Assembly (NCBI GenBank): GCA_045632605.1
Contig: JAZQXA010000090.1
Coordinates: 1-15,926 of the forward strand
Direction of reading: 5' to 3'
From: Flemingiibacterium sp045632605
Lineage (GTDB): Bacteria > Bacillota > Clostridia > Oscillospirales > CAG-272
DNA: 15,926 nt
Shown here: piece by piece, positions 1-7,174 of the stretch
Layout: every line of letters starts with the position of its first letter
How positions within the stretch are numbered: the first letter of the stretch is position 1
Made by a program: the position numbers and the translations under genes
Notes under the pieces: generated by a model
Seen by the model: only the letters and a program-made list of their open reading frames with translations
What the model was told of the DNA's origin: nothing
Databases searched by the model: none

Positions 1-1561
1 CGGTAGGACCGTAGTCGCAGCGGAAGCCGAGCTTACCGTAACCTGCTCTGTCGTAATGAGTTTCAGCATACTTTTCGGGGTTCTTTGCAACAACGTCGAG
101 AGCTGCAACAGTCTCGGTTGCGCCGGTGATACCTGCAATGATATCAACCTGACCAGAAGTGAACTGGTCCATCTGAGTTTCGGTAACAACCTTTACATAG
201 GTAATGGTTTCGATCGAAGCAGTGCCGCGAGCGTCGTCACCGGGATAGTTGGGGTTGATTGTAAGAGTTGCGGTAAGGGTGGAAGCATCATAGTTGCTTA
301 CAGTGTAGGGACCGGAGTAAGGAAGCGCAGAATCCCAAGCCATGTTAGCCTTGATGATATCAGCCTGCTTGTAAACTTCGGTACCGTCCTTGGTTTCCTT
401 TGCGTAGTATGCATCGGAAAGACCAACGGTATTGTCGTCAGCAACAACTATATCACCTTCGCCGAGATAGAGAGCGATCGGATCGGGTCCGAAGCCTGCA
501 TATGCCATAGCATAGTAGTAGTTAGCATAGTCAGCAGCGATAGTGATGGAGAAGGTGTAGTCATCGAGAATCTTAACGCCTTCGAATGTGGTTGCAACGC
601 CTTCTTCACCTGCGTTGGTGCCGTTGTATGCCTTGAAAGCATCGAAACCAACATAGTAAAGACCAGCGCTTGCTGTTCCGCCTGCAGCTGCAGCAACTTC
701 TGTGCTGTTACCGAGGAGAGATACAACAAAGTTCTTAGCTGTGATAGCAGAACCGTCGCTGAACTTGAGGCCATCCTTAATCTTGATGGTGTATGTAAGA
801 GTACCGTCTTCGTTGTATACAGCAACGGGCTCTTCAGCAAGTGCCATCATGTTCCAGATGTAAGCGCCGCTCTCGTCAGTCTGAACAGTCGAGTAACCGG
901 ATACGAGGTTCTGAACGTCAAGGTCAGATGCTCCGGGAGAAGACTTGCCCCAGCTGGAGTTACGGAATGCGCCGGAAAGGTCAGTTGCACTGCCGAGGAT
1001 AACGGAGTTTGCAGCACCTTCCTTAACATTTGCAGCTACGATTGCATCTGCAGGACCCCAGTAAGGAGTGGTTGCGAAGTTTTCGATCTTAGCATTGTAA
1101 AGGTCGAAATACTGGTTGGAGTAAAGCGGAATTTCGGGAACGAGGTAGTTCCATCTCTGGATGTAGAGCTTCCACCACTGGTTGAAGATCTCTTCAGAGG
1201 ATGCATAAGCGCTTCCTTCCGGAACAACGGTGTTATAAACCATTGCCATGGAAATGAAGTCCATGCCGAGTTCGTATTCCTTGCCTTCGTATGTAACATA
1301 AGCAATTCCGTCTCTTTCGGTAACCATGTCGATAGTAACATTCTTACCGATCATGTCGTAAACGGATGTGTAGTCACCGTGGTTAACTACACCGGTATAA
1401 GCGCTGAGGTTGGAAGCTTCTGCGTCGCCCTGATCGGGAGCAGTTGTTTCTGCGCCGTCAGTGGTGTCTTCACCGTTGTCAGTGTTGCCACCGCAAGCTG
1501 CGAAAGAACCGAGACCAAGAAGCATCGCCAGAATGAGAGCCAAAGTTTTGGTCGATTTCAT
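1..1561 (-). CDS. ABC transporter substrate-binding lipoprotein, family 5 (oligopeptide type), C-terminus outside window
   Basis: Extracellular solute-binding lipoprotein that would deliver peptides (or another family-5 ligand) to an ABC importer. The 520 visible residues start with MKSTK, a hydrophobic segment (about 7-20) and a lipobox FAAC with Cys23, then a low-complexity Gly/Asp/Glu/Thr linker (24-50). The family-5 signature FSDGSAITAKNFVVSLL lies at about 267-283, far later than usual (near residue 100). A segment at about 125-176 (WWKLYIQRWNYLVPEIPLYS followed by NQYFDLYNAKIENF) reads like the C-terminal closing segment of the same family, so the domain may be permuted. The start is the ATG at 1559-1561, nine bases after GGAGG (1571-1575). 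A consensus promoter lies upstream. No permease or ATPase genes are in the window; they would be expected to the left. The protein runs off the left edge with no stop seen. Family is well supported; ligand unknown. Confidence 0.9.
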   Translation of the reverse strand, partial: MKSTKTLALILAMLLGLGSFAACGGNTDNGEDTTDGAETTAPDQGDAEASNLSAYTGVVNHGDYTSVYDMIGKNVTIDMVTERDGIAYVTYEGKEYELGMDFISMAMVYNTVVPEGSAYASSEEIFNQWWKLYIQRWNYLVPEIPLYSNQYFDLYNAKIENFATTPYWGPADAIVAANVKEGAANSVILGSATDLSGAFRNSSWGKSSPGASDLDVQNLVSGYSTVQTDESGAYIWNMMALAEEPVAVYNEDGTLTYTIKIKDGLKFSDGSAITAKNFVVSLLGNSTEVAAAAGGTASAGLYYVGFDAFKAYNGTNAGEEGVATTFEGVKILDDYTFSITIAADYANYYYAMAYAGFGPDPIALYLGEGDIVVADDNTVGLSDAYYAKETKDGTEVYKQADIIKANMAWDSALPYSGPYTVSNYDASTLTATLTINPNYPGDDARGTASIETITYVKVVTETQMDQFTSGQVDIIAGITGATETVAALDVVAKNPEKYAETHYDRAGYGKLGFRCDYGPT

Positions 1562-1709
1562 AATAGGATTCCTCCAATTGTTTTTATTTGTACGAAAAGC
1601 CATCGGAACCGCAAATCCGTACACTTTACGCACTAAATATTATTGTAATCATTACTGCCTGTCCCTGAAAAAAGCATCAAGAAGCGTGACAGTACAATTA
1701 CGCATGATT

Positions 1710-1739
1710 ATTATATCACAAATTCGCAAGTTTTGTCAA
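1710..1739 (-). promoter_or_regulatory. SigA-type promoter of the substrate-binding protein gene
   Basis: Reading the minus strand, TTGACA (1734-1739), an 18-base spacer and TATAAT (1710-1715), with TTGTGA directly before the -10. Both hexamers are perfect consensus. The predicted start near 1703 leaves an untranslated leader of about 140 bases, in which I recognise no known riboswitch. Confidence 0.8.
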
Positions 1740-1828
1740 TACATTTTCAACATTTTATTTCCTTTCATTATTTATGTATACTTTATATATAAAAACAGAA
1801 TACGCACACATTCGCAGAAAGAAAAACA

Positions 1829-1865
1829 AAAAAAATCAAGAGCCATCCGCCGTGGACAGCTCTTG
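1829..1865 (-). terminator. Intrinsic terminator of the lyxose isomerase gene
   Basis: CAAGAGC (1837-1843) pairs with GCTCTTG (1859-1865), with three further inner pairs after a small internal mismatch. On the minus strand it is followed by a run of eight T residues. It lies 20 bases past the stop codon of the isomerase gene and before the substrate-binding protein's promoter. Confidence 0.8.
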
Positions 1866-1885
1866 AAATAATTATGTATCAAAAG

Positions 1886-2563
1886 TCAGTTTTTCGGATA
1901 TTCGCTGCAGAGATAATAGAGTACCGGCTCGTCTTCCTCAATTGTCGGGAAACGGCCTGCAGGCTCATAAAAACGGTTATCTGCATTGTCATCGTTAACC
2001 ATCGAAACCTCGCCGACGAGAACCTTTCCGCTGCCGGGTTCACCCCAGAAGGAGTGGTACTGACCGCGCTGCATGGTGATGCTTTCTCCGGGCTTAAGAA
2101 GAACGATTCCGCCTGCCTCAATCTGATATTCGTGACCGTCAACATTAACTGTAACGGGAGTATCGGCAAACTTTTCATCCTCTGTGGAATTATAGAGCTT
2201 AACCACGAGATTTCCGCCGCCGCGGTTGATAATGTCTTCCGCTTTATGCCAATGGAAATGGTAAGGTGTCACCTGATTTTCGTTTACGATAAGGAGCTTT
2301 TCAGCATATGTTTTGTTATATTTGGGGTTATGAATATTTCCGTTTCTTATAGTGAAAAGGAACAGACCAACCTTGTCGAAATCACCGCTGCCGAAATCTG
2401 TAATATCCCAGCCGAGCATATTGTCGCGGATTTCGTCATATTCCGCGCCCTTGTCTGCCCACTCTGCAGGAGTCCAGAACGCAAACGGGGGAAGCTTGAA
2501 ATTCATTTTTTCGAGGAATGCAACATTTTCTCTGATAAGACTGTTTATTGTGGAACGCTTCAT
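1886..2563 (-). CDS. D-lyxose/D-mannose isomerase (cupin fold)
   Basis: Cytoplasmic sugar isomerase of the D-lyxose ketol-isomerase family, which interconverts D-lyxose with D-xylulose and D-mannose with D-fructose using a divalent metal in a cupin barrel. The 225-residue length fits the family. The metal site is visible as PYHFHWHKAED (100-110: His102, His104, His106, Glu109 as candidate ligands), with the second cupin motif around GQYHSFWGE (167-175, His170). The chosen start is the ATG at 2561-2563, six to seven bases after GAGGTGA; an in-frame ATG 16 codons upstream has no ribosome site and lies almost on the promoter. It has its own promoter (2623-2651) and terminator (1829-1865), so it is a single-gene unit. 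No lyxose kinase or other pentose genes are adjacent, so the physiological substrate is uncertain. Confidence 0.87.
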   Translation of the reverse strand: MKRSTINSLIRENVAFLEKMNFKLPPFAFWTPAEWADKGAEYDEIRDNMLGWDITDFGSGDFDKVGLFLFTIRNGNIHNPKYNKTYAEKLLIVNENQVTPYHFHWHKAEDIINRGGGNLVVKLYNSTEDEKFADTPVTVNVDGHEYQIEAGGIVLLKPGESITMQRGQYHSFWGEPGSGKVLVGEVSMVNDDNADNRFYEPAGRFPTIEEDEPVLYYLCSEYPKN

Positions 2564-2622
2564 AATAGTCACCTCATACATTTTATATTTTCGACGGTAT
2601 CGCACCATCATTCTATGATTTT

Positions 2623-2651
2623 ATTGTATCATATTTTTGCAGAGCAGTCAA
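2623..2651 (-). promoter_or_regulatory. Promoter of the lyxose isomerase gene
   Basis: Minus strand: TTGACT (2646-2651), 17-base spacer, TACAAT (2623-2628), preceded by TATGA. The start would be near 2616, giving a leader of about 50 bases. The hexamers and the spacer end (ATATGA) match the promoter at 8274-8302. Confidence 0.75.
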
Positions 2652-2733
2652 TGGGATATCGTCCTTTTCATCCTCTACGCTCGGTAGAGTTTGACAGGAT
2701 TTTGAAGCCCTATTCTCTACACAGTATACCGGG

Positions 2734-5145
2734 TTACATCTCAATCGAAGCATTAATCTCCTCGGAATATCGTACCGCTTCCATAGCATCCTTTGCATAT
2801 TTGTCTGCGCCGATTTCGTCAGCATATTCACGGTTTAATACAGCACCGCCCACAATGACCTTACACCACGGAGCCTCTTTGCGGAGCAGCTTTATAGTTT
2901 CTTCCATCGCAGGAACAGTTGTCGTCATCAGTGCGCTGAGTCCGACGATTGGAGCATGAAGCCGTACCGCTTCTGCGGCAATTGTTTCGGGTGCGACATC
3001 ACGTCCGAGGTCAGTAACCGCAAAGCCGTAATTTTCGAGCAGCAGCTTGACAATATTCTTTCCGATATCGTGAATGTCGCCCTTTACTGTAGCAATAATA
3101 AATGCGCATTTATCGCTTGCCTTACCGTCGCCCATGCTTGATTTGATAACTTCAAACGCCGACTTTGCCGCCTCTGCACTCATAAGAAGCTGGGGCAGAT
3201 ACACTGTCTTTTTTTCAAACCCCTCTCCAACAACATTAAGCGCCGGGATGATTTCTTCCTGAACAATTTTCAGCGGTTCAACGCTTTGCAGAAGCTCCGA
3301 CGTAATCATTGCCGCACGCTCCTTAAGTCCCTTTGCAACGGCTCTCTGGAGCTCGCTTGCATATTCGTCAGGCGAAGCAGCGACTGTATTCTGTACAGTT
3401 GCAGTTTGAACAACCGGCGAAACTGTTTCGGCAAATGTTATATATTCAGCACAGTTTTCGTCAAGACCTGCAAGTGCGAGGTATGTGTGATAAGCCTTCA
3501 TCATCTCAGTTGAATACGGATTCATTATTGCCGCCGACAAACCGTTTGAGAGTGTCATCGCGAAAAATGTACCGTTTATCATATCGCGTCCCGGCAGACC
3601 GAACGATACATTTGAAACACCGAGTGAAGTGTGACAGCCAAGTTCTTTTTTAATAAGTCCTACGGCACGCATAGTTTCTTTAGCTGCCGTATTGTCTGCA
3701 CTTATCGTCAGTGCAAGCGGGTCGAAAATTATATCCTTTTTATCAATACCGTATTTCTCCGCTTCGTTGAGTATCCGTTTTGCAATTTCAAAGCGCGCCT
3801 CGGCTTTTTCGGGTATACCGTTTTCGTCAAGCGTCAGCGCAACAATAAGACCGCCGTATTTTTTCGCTATCGGAAATACTGCTTCCATACTCTCCTTTTT
3901 GCCGTTTACCGAGTTTATCATCGCCTTGCCGTTATAGCGACGAAGTGCAGTTTCCATAGCCACAGGGTCTGAGGTATCAATCTGCAGCGGCAGGTCGATT
4001 ATCGCCTGAAGCTCGCAGACAGCCTCTTTTAGCATCTCAACCTCGTTAATTTCGGGAAGACCAACATTAACATCGAGGATATGCACGCCCTTTTCCTGCT
4101 GTGCAATTCCCTCTTTTAAGATGTAATCAATGTCGTGAGCTTTAAGTGCTTCTTTAAAGCGTTTCTTGCCGGTCGGATTGATTCTCTCGCCGATAAGCAC
4201 CGGCTTTTCGCCGAATATTACAGCGTGATTATATGATGAAACCGAGGTGATATTTTTCTTCTCAATCGGCTTCGGAGAAATGCCTAAAGATGCCTTTACC
4301 GTTGCCGCAATATACTCCGGGGTCGTACCGCAGCAGCCGCCGGCAACACGTACGCCTTCGTTTATAAGAGCAGAAACTTCATTTGCAAATTCATCCGGTA
4401 AAATATCATAAACGGTCTTGCCGTTCACCGATTTGGGGAGTCCGGCATTAGGCTTTAACATCACTGGCAAAGAAGCATATTTGAGATATTCCCTGACAAC
4501 CCCACCGAGAGCCTTCGGACCGAGCGAGCAGTTTACGCCTATCGCATCCGCGCCCATTCCTTCAAGCATGGCAACCATAGCCGCCGGTGATGCTCCGGTC
4601 ATAAGTTTACCGTCCTCGCCGTAAGCGTTTGAAACAAACACCGGAAGGTCGCTGTTCTCTTTTGCCGCAAGCAGTGCCGCCTTTGTTTCGTAGCTGTCAT
4701 TCATGGTTTCAATGAAGATAAGGTCAGCGCCGTATTTCACACCGAGCTTAACGGTTTCGGCGAAAACTGAAACCGCTTCCTCGAAGTCGAAATCACCGTA
4801 AGGCGCAAGCATTCGTCCGGTCGGTCCGATATCGAGCGCAACCCATTTTTCCTGTGTACCGCTGCTCGTTTCTGCCGCCGCACGGGCGTTTTCAATTGCC
4901 GCCTTGACGATGGTATCAAGCTCATCCGGTGAAAATTTAAGAATATTCGCGCCAAATGTATTGGTGTTTACAACATTGCTTCCGGCATTATAATAGTCGC
5001 GGTGGATTCCCGTGATAACGTCGGGATGTGTCAGATTCCACCGCTCCGGAAGCTCTCCGGCAGAAAGTCCCTCTGACTGCAGTAATGTTCCCATACCGCC
5101 GTCGAGGTAGATTATATGTTCTTTTATATATTCGGTAATTTTCAT
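2734..5145 (-). CDS. metH: Cobalamin-dependent methionine synthase lacking the reactivation domain
   Basis: Transfers the methyl group of methyltetrahydrofolate through cobalamin to homocysteine, forming methionine. Domains in order over 803 residues: homocysteine methyltransferase barrel (about 8-285) with zinc ligands Cys206 (GVNCSLGP) and Cys271/Cys272 (GGCCGTTP); pterin-binding barrel (about 312-570) beginning VLIGERINPTGK; helical cap (about 590-670); Rossmann-like B12 domain (about 680-795) with the cobalt-ligating motif DIHDIG (His692) and GLSALMTTT. The usual C-terminal AdoMet reactivation domain is absent and is supplied by the gene just upstream, whose stop codon overlaps this ATG by four bases (5142-5145). 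The ribosome site GGAGTG lies inside the end of that gene. The split form resembles the arrangement known from Thermotoga maritima and many Clostridia. No clear terminator follows, only a 6-bp hairpin at 2673-2689 without a T run. Confidence 0.95.
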   Translation of the reverse strand: MKITEYIKEHIIYLDGGMGTLLQSEGLSAGELPERWNLTHPDVITGIHRDYYNAGSNVVNTNTFGANILKFSPDELDTIVKAAIENARAAAETSSGTQEKWVALDIGPTGRMLAPYGDFDFEEAVSVFAETVKLGVKYGADLIFIETMNDSYETKAALLAAKENSDLPVFVSNAYGEDGKLMTGASPAAMVAMLEGMGADAIGVNCSLGPKALGGVVREYLKYASLPVMLKPNAGLPKSVNGKTVYDILPDEFANEVSALINEGVRVAGGCCGTTPEYIAATVKASLGISPKPIEKKNITSVSSYNHAVIFGEKPVLIGERINPTGKKRFKEALKAHDIDYILKEGIAQQEKGVHILDVNVGLPEINEVEMLKEAVCELQAIIDLPLQIDTSDPVAMETALRRYNGKAMINSVNGKKESMEAVFPIAKKYGGLIVALTLDENGIPEKAEARFEIAKRILNEAEKYGIDKKDIIFDPLALTISADNTAAKETMRAVGLIKKELGCHTSLGVSNVSFGLPGRDMINGTFFAMTLSNGLSAAIMNPYSTEMMKAYHTYLALAGLDENCAEYITFAETVSPVVQTATVQNTVAASPDEYASELQRAVAKGLKERAAMITSELLQSVEPLKIVQEEIIPALNVVGEGFEKKTVYLPQLLMSAEAAKSAFEVIKSSMGDGKASDKCAFIIATVKGDIHDIGKNIVKLLLENYGFAVTDLGRDVAPETIAAEAVRLHAPIVGLSALMTTTVPAMEETIKLLRKEAPWCKVIVGGAVLNREYADEIGADKYAKDAMEAVRYSEEINASIEM

Positions 5146-5780
5146 TTTTCCACTCCTGATTTATTTTGAACTAATCCGATTATCGCCGTAACAGATTTTG
5201 ACGGCGACATTAAAAGGCTTTCATTAAGTGTAAGTCCGATTTTTCTCGGGCAGTCAAGCAACGGAAAAATCCCCCTCTGCAAAGAAAGCGGAAGATCGCC
5301 GTAGCCGGGGCTGAATCTCGGACGTGTGCTGTATCCCATTTCGTTCATTTGCTTGTTTATTTCATTATTAAAAGCATCGCAGAGTGATTCAACCCTCTCA
5401 GTTCCAAGCGACTGAAGAATAAGTCCTTTTGCCGGAGAAATCCGGTTATATCTTGCAATAAGCCGGTCAATTCCGGCTCCGACTGTAGCGGCAAAAATCA
5501 CCGCCGCACTGCATCCCGAAAGATTTTTCTGTAAATCGGATGAATCTGTTTTAAAAAAGCCGAAATCAATCTCATTGCCGATTTTATTTACAGTTACAGT
5601 GCGGTAACATACCTTATAGGTAAGCAAGCTATCAGCTTCGGTGATACATTCATTGATAATCCCGTCAAGCTCCGGTGTATCACCGCTCACTCCGGCATAG
5701 CGCAAAATTTCTTTTCTGATTATCCCGGGCGGCGGATATGTTTTCACGCAGATATTATTAAAATCAAGCGGCATCTCCAT
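5142..5780 (-). CDS. Methionine synthase reactivation-domain protein (stand-alone)
   Basis: A 212-residue protein matching the C-terminal AdoMet-binding reactivation domain of B12-dependent methionine synthase. It is encoded separately, as for T. maritima TM0269. In the family this domain binds AdoMet and remethylates cobalamin after it has oxidised to cob(II)alamin. The diagnostic segment is RPRFSPGYGDLP (153-164), matching the RxSxGY core of the E. coli domain, followed by the conserved LLDCPRKIGLTLNES stretch (174-188). The first ATG (5778-5780) has a strong GGGAGG about 11 bases upstream. It is the first gene of a two-gene operon: its TGA overlaps the metH ATG, implying translational coupling and stoichiometric expression. 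A strong promoter lies directly upstream. Fusion to a corrinoid protein reactivase (RACE, ferredoxin type) is excluded because no iron-sulphur motif is present. Confidence 0.9.
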   Translation of the reverse strand: MEMPLDFNNICVKTYPPPGIIRKEILRYAGVSGDTPELDGIINECITEADSLLTYKVCYRTVTVNKIGNEIDFGFFKTDSSDLQKNLSGCSAAVIFAATVGAGIDRLIARYNRISPAKGLILQSLGTERVESLCDAFNNEINKQMNEMGYSTRPRFSPGYGDLPLSLQRGIFPLLDCPRKIGLTLNESLLMSPSKSVTAIIGLVQNKSGVEK

Positions 5781-5815
5781 ATCAGCAACTCCCTCCCGAA
5801 ATACTTTATTATAAG

Positions 5816-5844
5816 ATTATATCACAACTCATCGGATAATTCAA
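5816..5844 (-). promoter_or_regulatory. Promoter of the methionine synthase operon
   Basis: Minus strand: TTGAAT (5839-5844), 17-base spacer, TATAAT (5816-5821), preceded by TTGTGA exactly as in the promoter at 1710-1739. The start near 5809 leaves a leader of only about 30 bases, too short for an S-box or cobalamin riboswitch. Confidence 0.78.
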
Positions 5845-5933
5845 GTAGATTATAAAAGATTTGCCAATTTTACAGAGTTACAATATTGACCACTTTTTTC
5901 ACTTATGATAACATTATATACGCAAAACCTTCA

Positions 5934-5976
5934 ACACCCGGTGTCAGCCTCCGCAGGCGGAGATGTGGGAATTTTT
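5934..5976. other. Intergenic double-hairpin element of unknown nature
   Basis: The 250-base gap between the methionine operon promoter and the trxB terminator holds no gene. Its only structured part is ACACC-C-GGTGT (5934-5944), then CTCCGC-AG-GCGGAG (5949-5962), then AATTTTT (5970-5976) on the plus strand. It is GC-rich within an AT-rich spacer. It could be the 3' end of a small RNA or a copy of a dispersed intergenic repeat; sequence alone does not decide. Confidence 0.4.
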
Positions 5977-6039
5977 AATAATTATGATGTGCCCTTATTT
6001 TAAAAGATTTATGAGAAAACCGTAATAAAGCAAACCGTA

Positions 6040-6082
6040 CACAAATAAACGATAAGGCACCTGCCATCACGGCAGGTGCCTT
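6040..6082 (-). terminator. Intrinsic terminator of trxB
   Basis: Perfect 12-bp stem AAGGCACCTGCC (6054-6065) with GGCAGGTGCCTT (6071-6082), five-base loop. On the minus strand it is followed by the T-rich tail ATCGTTTATTTG. It lies 15 bases past the trxB stop. Confidence 0.85.
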
Positions 6083-6097
6083 TGATATTTAAACGTA

Positions 6098-7024
6098 TTA
6101 AAGCTTCACTCCAGCGAGATATTCCTCTGCAAAATGAACTGCTGTTGCTCCGTCGCCGACAGCCGTAACCACCTGACGGAGAGGCTTTGTTCTGATGTCC
6201 CCCACTGCGAAAACTCCGTCTATATTTGTTTTGGTCGTTTCGTCTGCGGCGATATATCCGTTCGCATCAAGTGTCAGTTCATCCTTAAAAATTTCAGATG
6301 CCGGTTTTCGCCCTATGCTGACAAAAAGTCCATCAAAATAAAGCTCCGTTTGAGCTTCGGTTTTAAGATTGTATATCCTTGCACCGACGATTTTATTGTC
6401 AACAATATAATCGGAAACGGTGCTGTTCCAGATAAACTCAACATTCTCTGCTTTCATTAACGGCTCATGGTAAATCTTTGTCGCTTTAAGTGTATCTCTG
6501 CGGTGGATGACATAAACCTTTTTCGCCAGATGTGAAAGGTAAAGCGCATCTGCCGCCGCACTGTTTCCGCCGCCGACAACCGCAACCGTTTTGTCCTTGT
6601 AAAATCTTCCGTCGCAATGTGCACAGTAATGAAGCCCTCTGCCAATAAGCTCTGTTTCACCGCCAATTCCGAGCTCTCTCGGACTTGCACCAGCCGCAAC
6701 AACTACAGTGTAAGAGTTAAATTCTCCCGAAGAAGTTACGATTTTCTTGACTTTTCCTGTAAGTTCAGCCTTTTCAACATCGGCATATTCGGTTTTAGCA
6801 CCGAACCTCTCCGCTCCTGCCTGCATTTTCATTCCGAGCGTAAAACCGTCAACTCCCTCATCGAATCCGGGATAATTGTCGATAGTTCCCGTGACTGCCA
6901 TCTGTCCGCCGACGGACATTTTTTCTATTATAAGAGTATCAAGCCCGGCACGTGCCGCATACAGTGCCGCCGTATATCCCGCCGGACCTCCGCCTATTAT
7001 TATCATATCGTAGATGTGTTCCAC
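6098..7024 (-). CDS. trxB: Thioredoxin-disulfide reductase (NADPH type)
   Basis: Flavoenzyme that passes electrons from NADPH through FAD and a redox-active disulfide to thioredoxin in the cytoplasm. The length of 308 residues is standard. Visible motifs: FAD dinucleotide fold GGGPAG (11-16), active-site disulfide CAHC (134-137; the commonest bacterial form is CATC), NADPH fold GGGNSAA (151-157) with HRRD (174-177), the 2'-phosphate-binding arginine pair typical of NADPH rather than ferredoxin-linked forms, and C-terminal FAD motif VFAVGDI (271-277). The start is a GTG (7022-7024), seven bases after AAGGAGA; the first ATG, six codons later, has no such spacing. The Crp-type regulator gene is divergent, and trxA, its substrate, lies beyond it. 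The promoter carries the same operator as trxA, so coordinated activation is likely. Confidence 0.95.
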   Translation of the reverse strand: MEHIYDMIIIGGGPAGYTAALYAARAGLDTLIIEKMSVGGQMAVTGTIDNYPGFDEGVDGFTLGMKMQAGAERFGAKTEYADVEKAELTGKVKKIVTSSGEFNSYTVVVAAGASPRELGIGGETELIGRGLHYCAHCDGRFYKDKTVAVVGGGNSAAADALYLSHLAKKVYVIHRRDTLKATKIYHEPLMKAENVEFIWNSTVSDYIVDNKIVGARIYNLKTEAQTELYFDGLFVSIGRKPASEIFKDELTLDANGYIAADETTKTNIDGVFAVGDIRTKPLRQVVTAVGDGATAVHFAEEYLAGVKL

Positions 7025-7054
7025 AATGATTCTCCTTTTCTTGTTTGTGATATT

Positions 7055-7063
7055 ATTATAGCA
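7055..7063 (-). promoter_or_regulatory. Extended -10 promoter of trxB
   Basis: Minus strand TGCTATAAT. The -35 position (7078-7083) reads CAGAGT, so there is no usable -35 hexamer. This is the pattern expected of an activator-dependent promoter. Predicted start near 7048. Confidence 0.7.
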
Positions 7064-7081
7064 TATTCACGTTTTTTACTC

Positions 7082-7096
7082 TGTAACCTTGTCACA
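7082..7096. promoter_or_regulatory. Crp-type operator upstream of trxB
   Basis: TGTAAC-CTT-GTCACA, an inverted repeat with one mismatch and a three-base centre. It is centred about 41 bases upstream of the predicted trxB start and about 58 bases upstream of the predicted start of the regulator gene. It matches the site at 8216-8230, including the flanks (CTGTRA-N4-GTCACAAAT in both). Confidence 0.65.
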
Positions 7097-7111
7097 AATC
7101 GGGAGAAATTA

Positions 7112-7140
7112 TTGACAGCGTTTGAAAAACGTGGTATAAT
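7112..7140 (+). promoter_or_regulatory. Consensus promoter of the Crp-type regulator gene
   Basis: TTGACA (7112-7117), 17-base spacer, TATAAT (7135-7140), with TGG before the -10. Perfect at every consensus position, so likely strong and activator-independent. Start near 7147, about 28 bases before the ATG. Confidence 0.85.
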
Positions 7141-7174
7141 CAGCATATGTAAAACCTTTATTATGAGGTGGAAT

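Noticed and set aside
56..1636. A 526-codon open frame on the plus strand, opposite the substrate-binding protein
   Set aside because: It is Cys/Val/Ser-rich with no recognisable domain or ribosome site, and mirrors the minus-strand gene, whose lipobox, family motif, ribosome site and promoter are all clear. Codon bias of the real gene explains the open frame.
2673..2689. Hairpin CTCTAC-GCTCG-GTAGAG as metH terminator
   Set aside because: Only six base pairs and no T run follows on either strand; metH transcripts may read into the isomerase gene.
1874..2959. A 361-codon plus-strand open frame across the isomerase and the end of metH
   Set aside because: It spans two real genes, a promoter and a spacer on the other strand, and its translation has no plausible domain.
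5781..6053. Cobalamin or SAM riboswitch ahead of the methionine operon
   Set aside because: The promoter sits within 65 bases of the start codon and I could not find the conserved cores of either class in the spacer.
6617..7174. An N-terminal extension of the Crp-type regulator by 186 codons
   Set aside because: The extension runs antisense through trxB and its promoter. The ATG at 7175 has a ribosome site and a consensus promoter directly upstream, and gives the standard 225-residue length.
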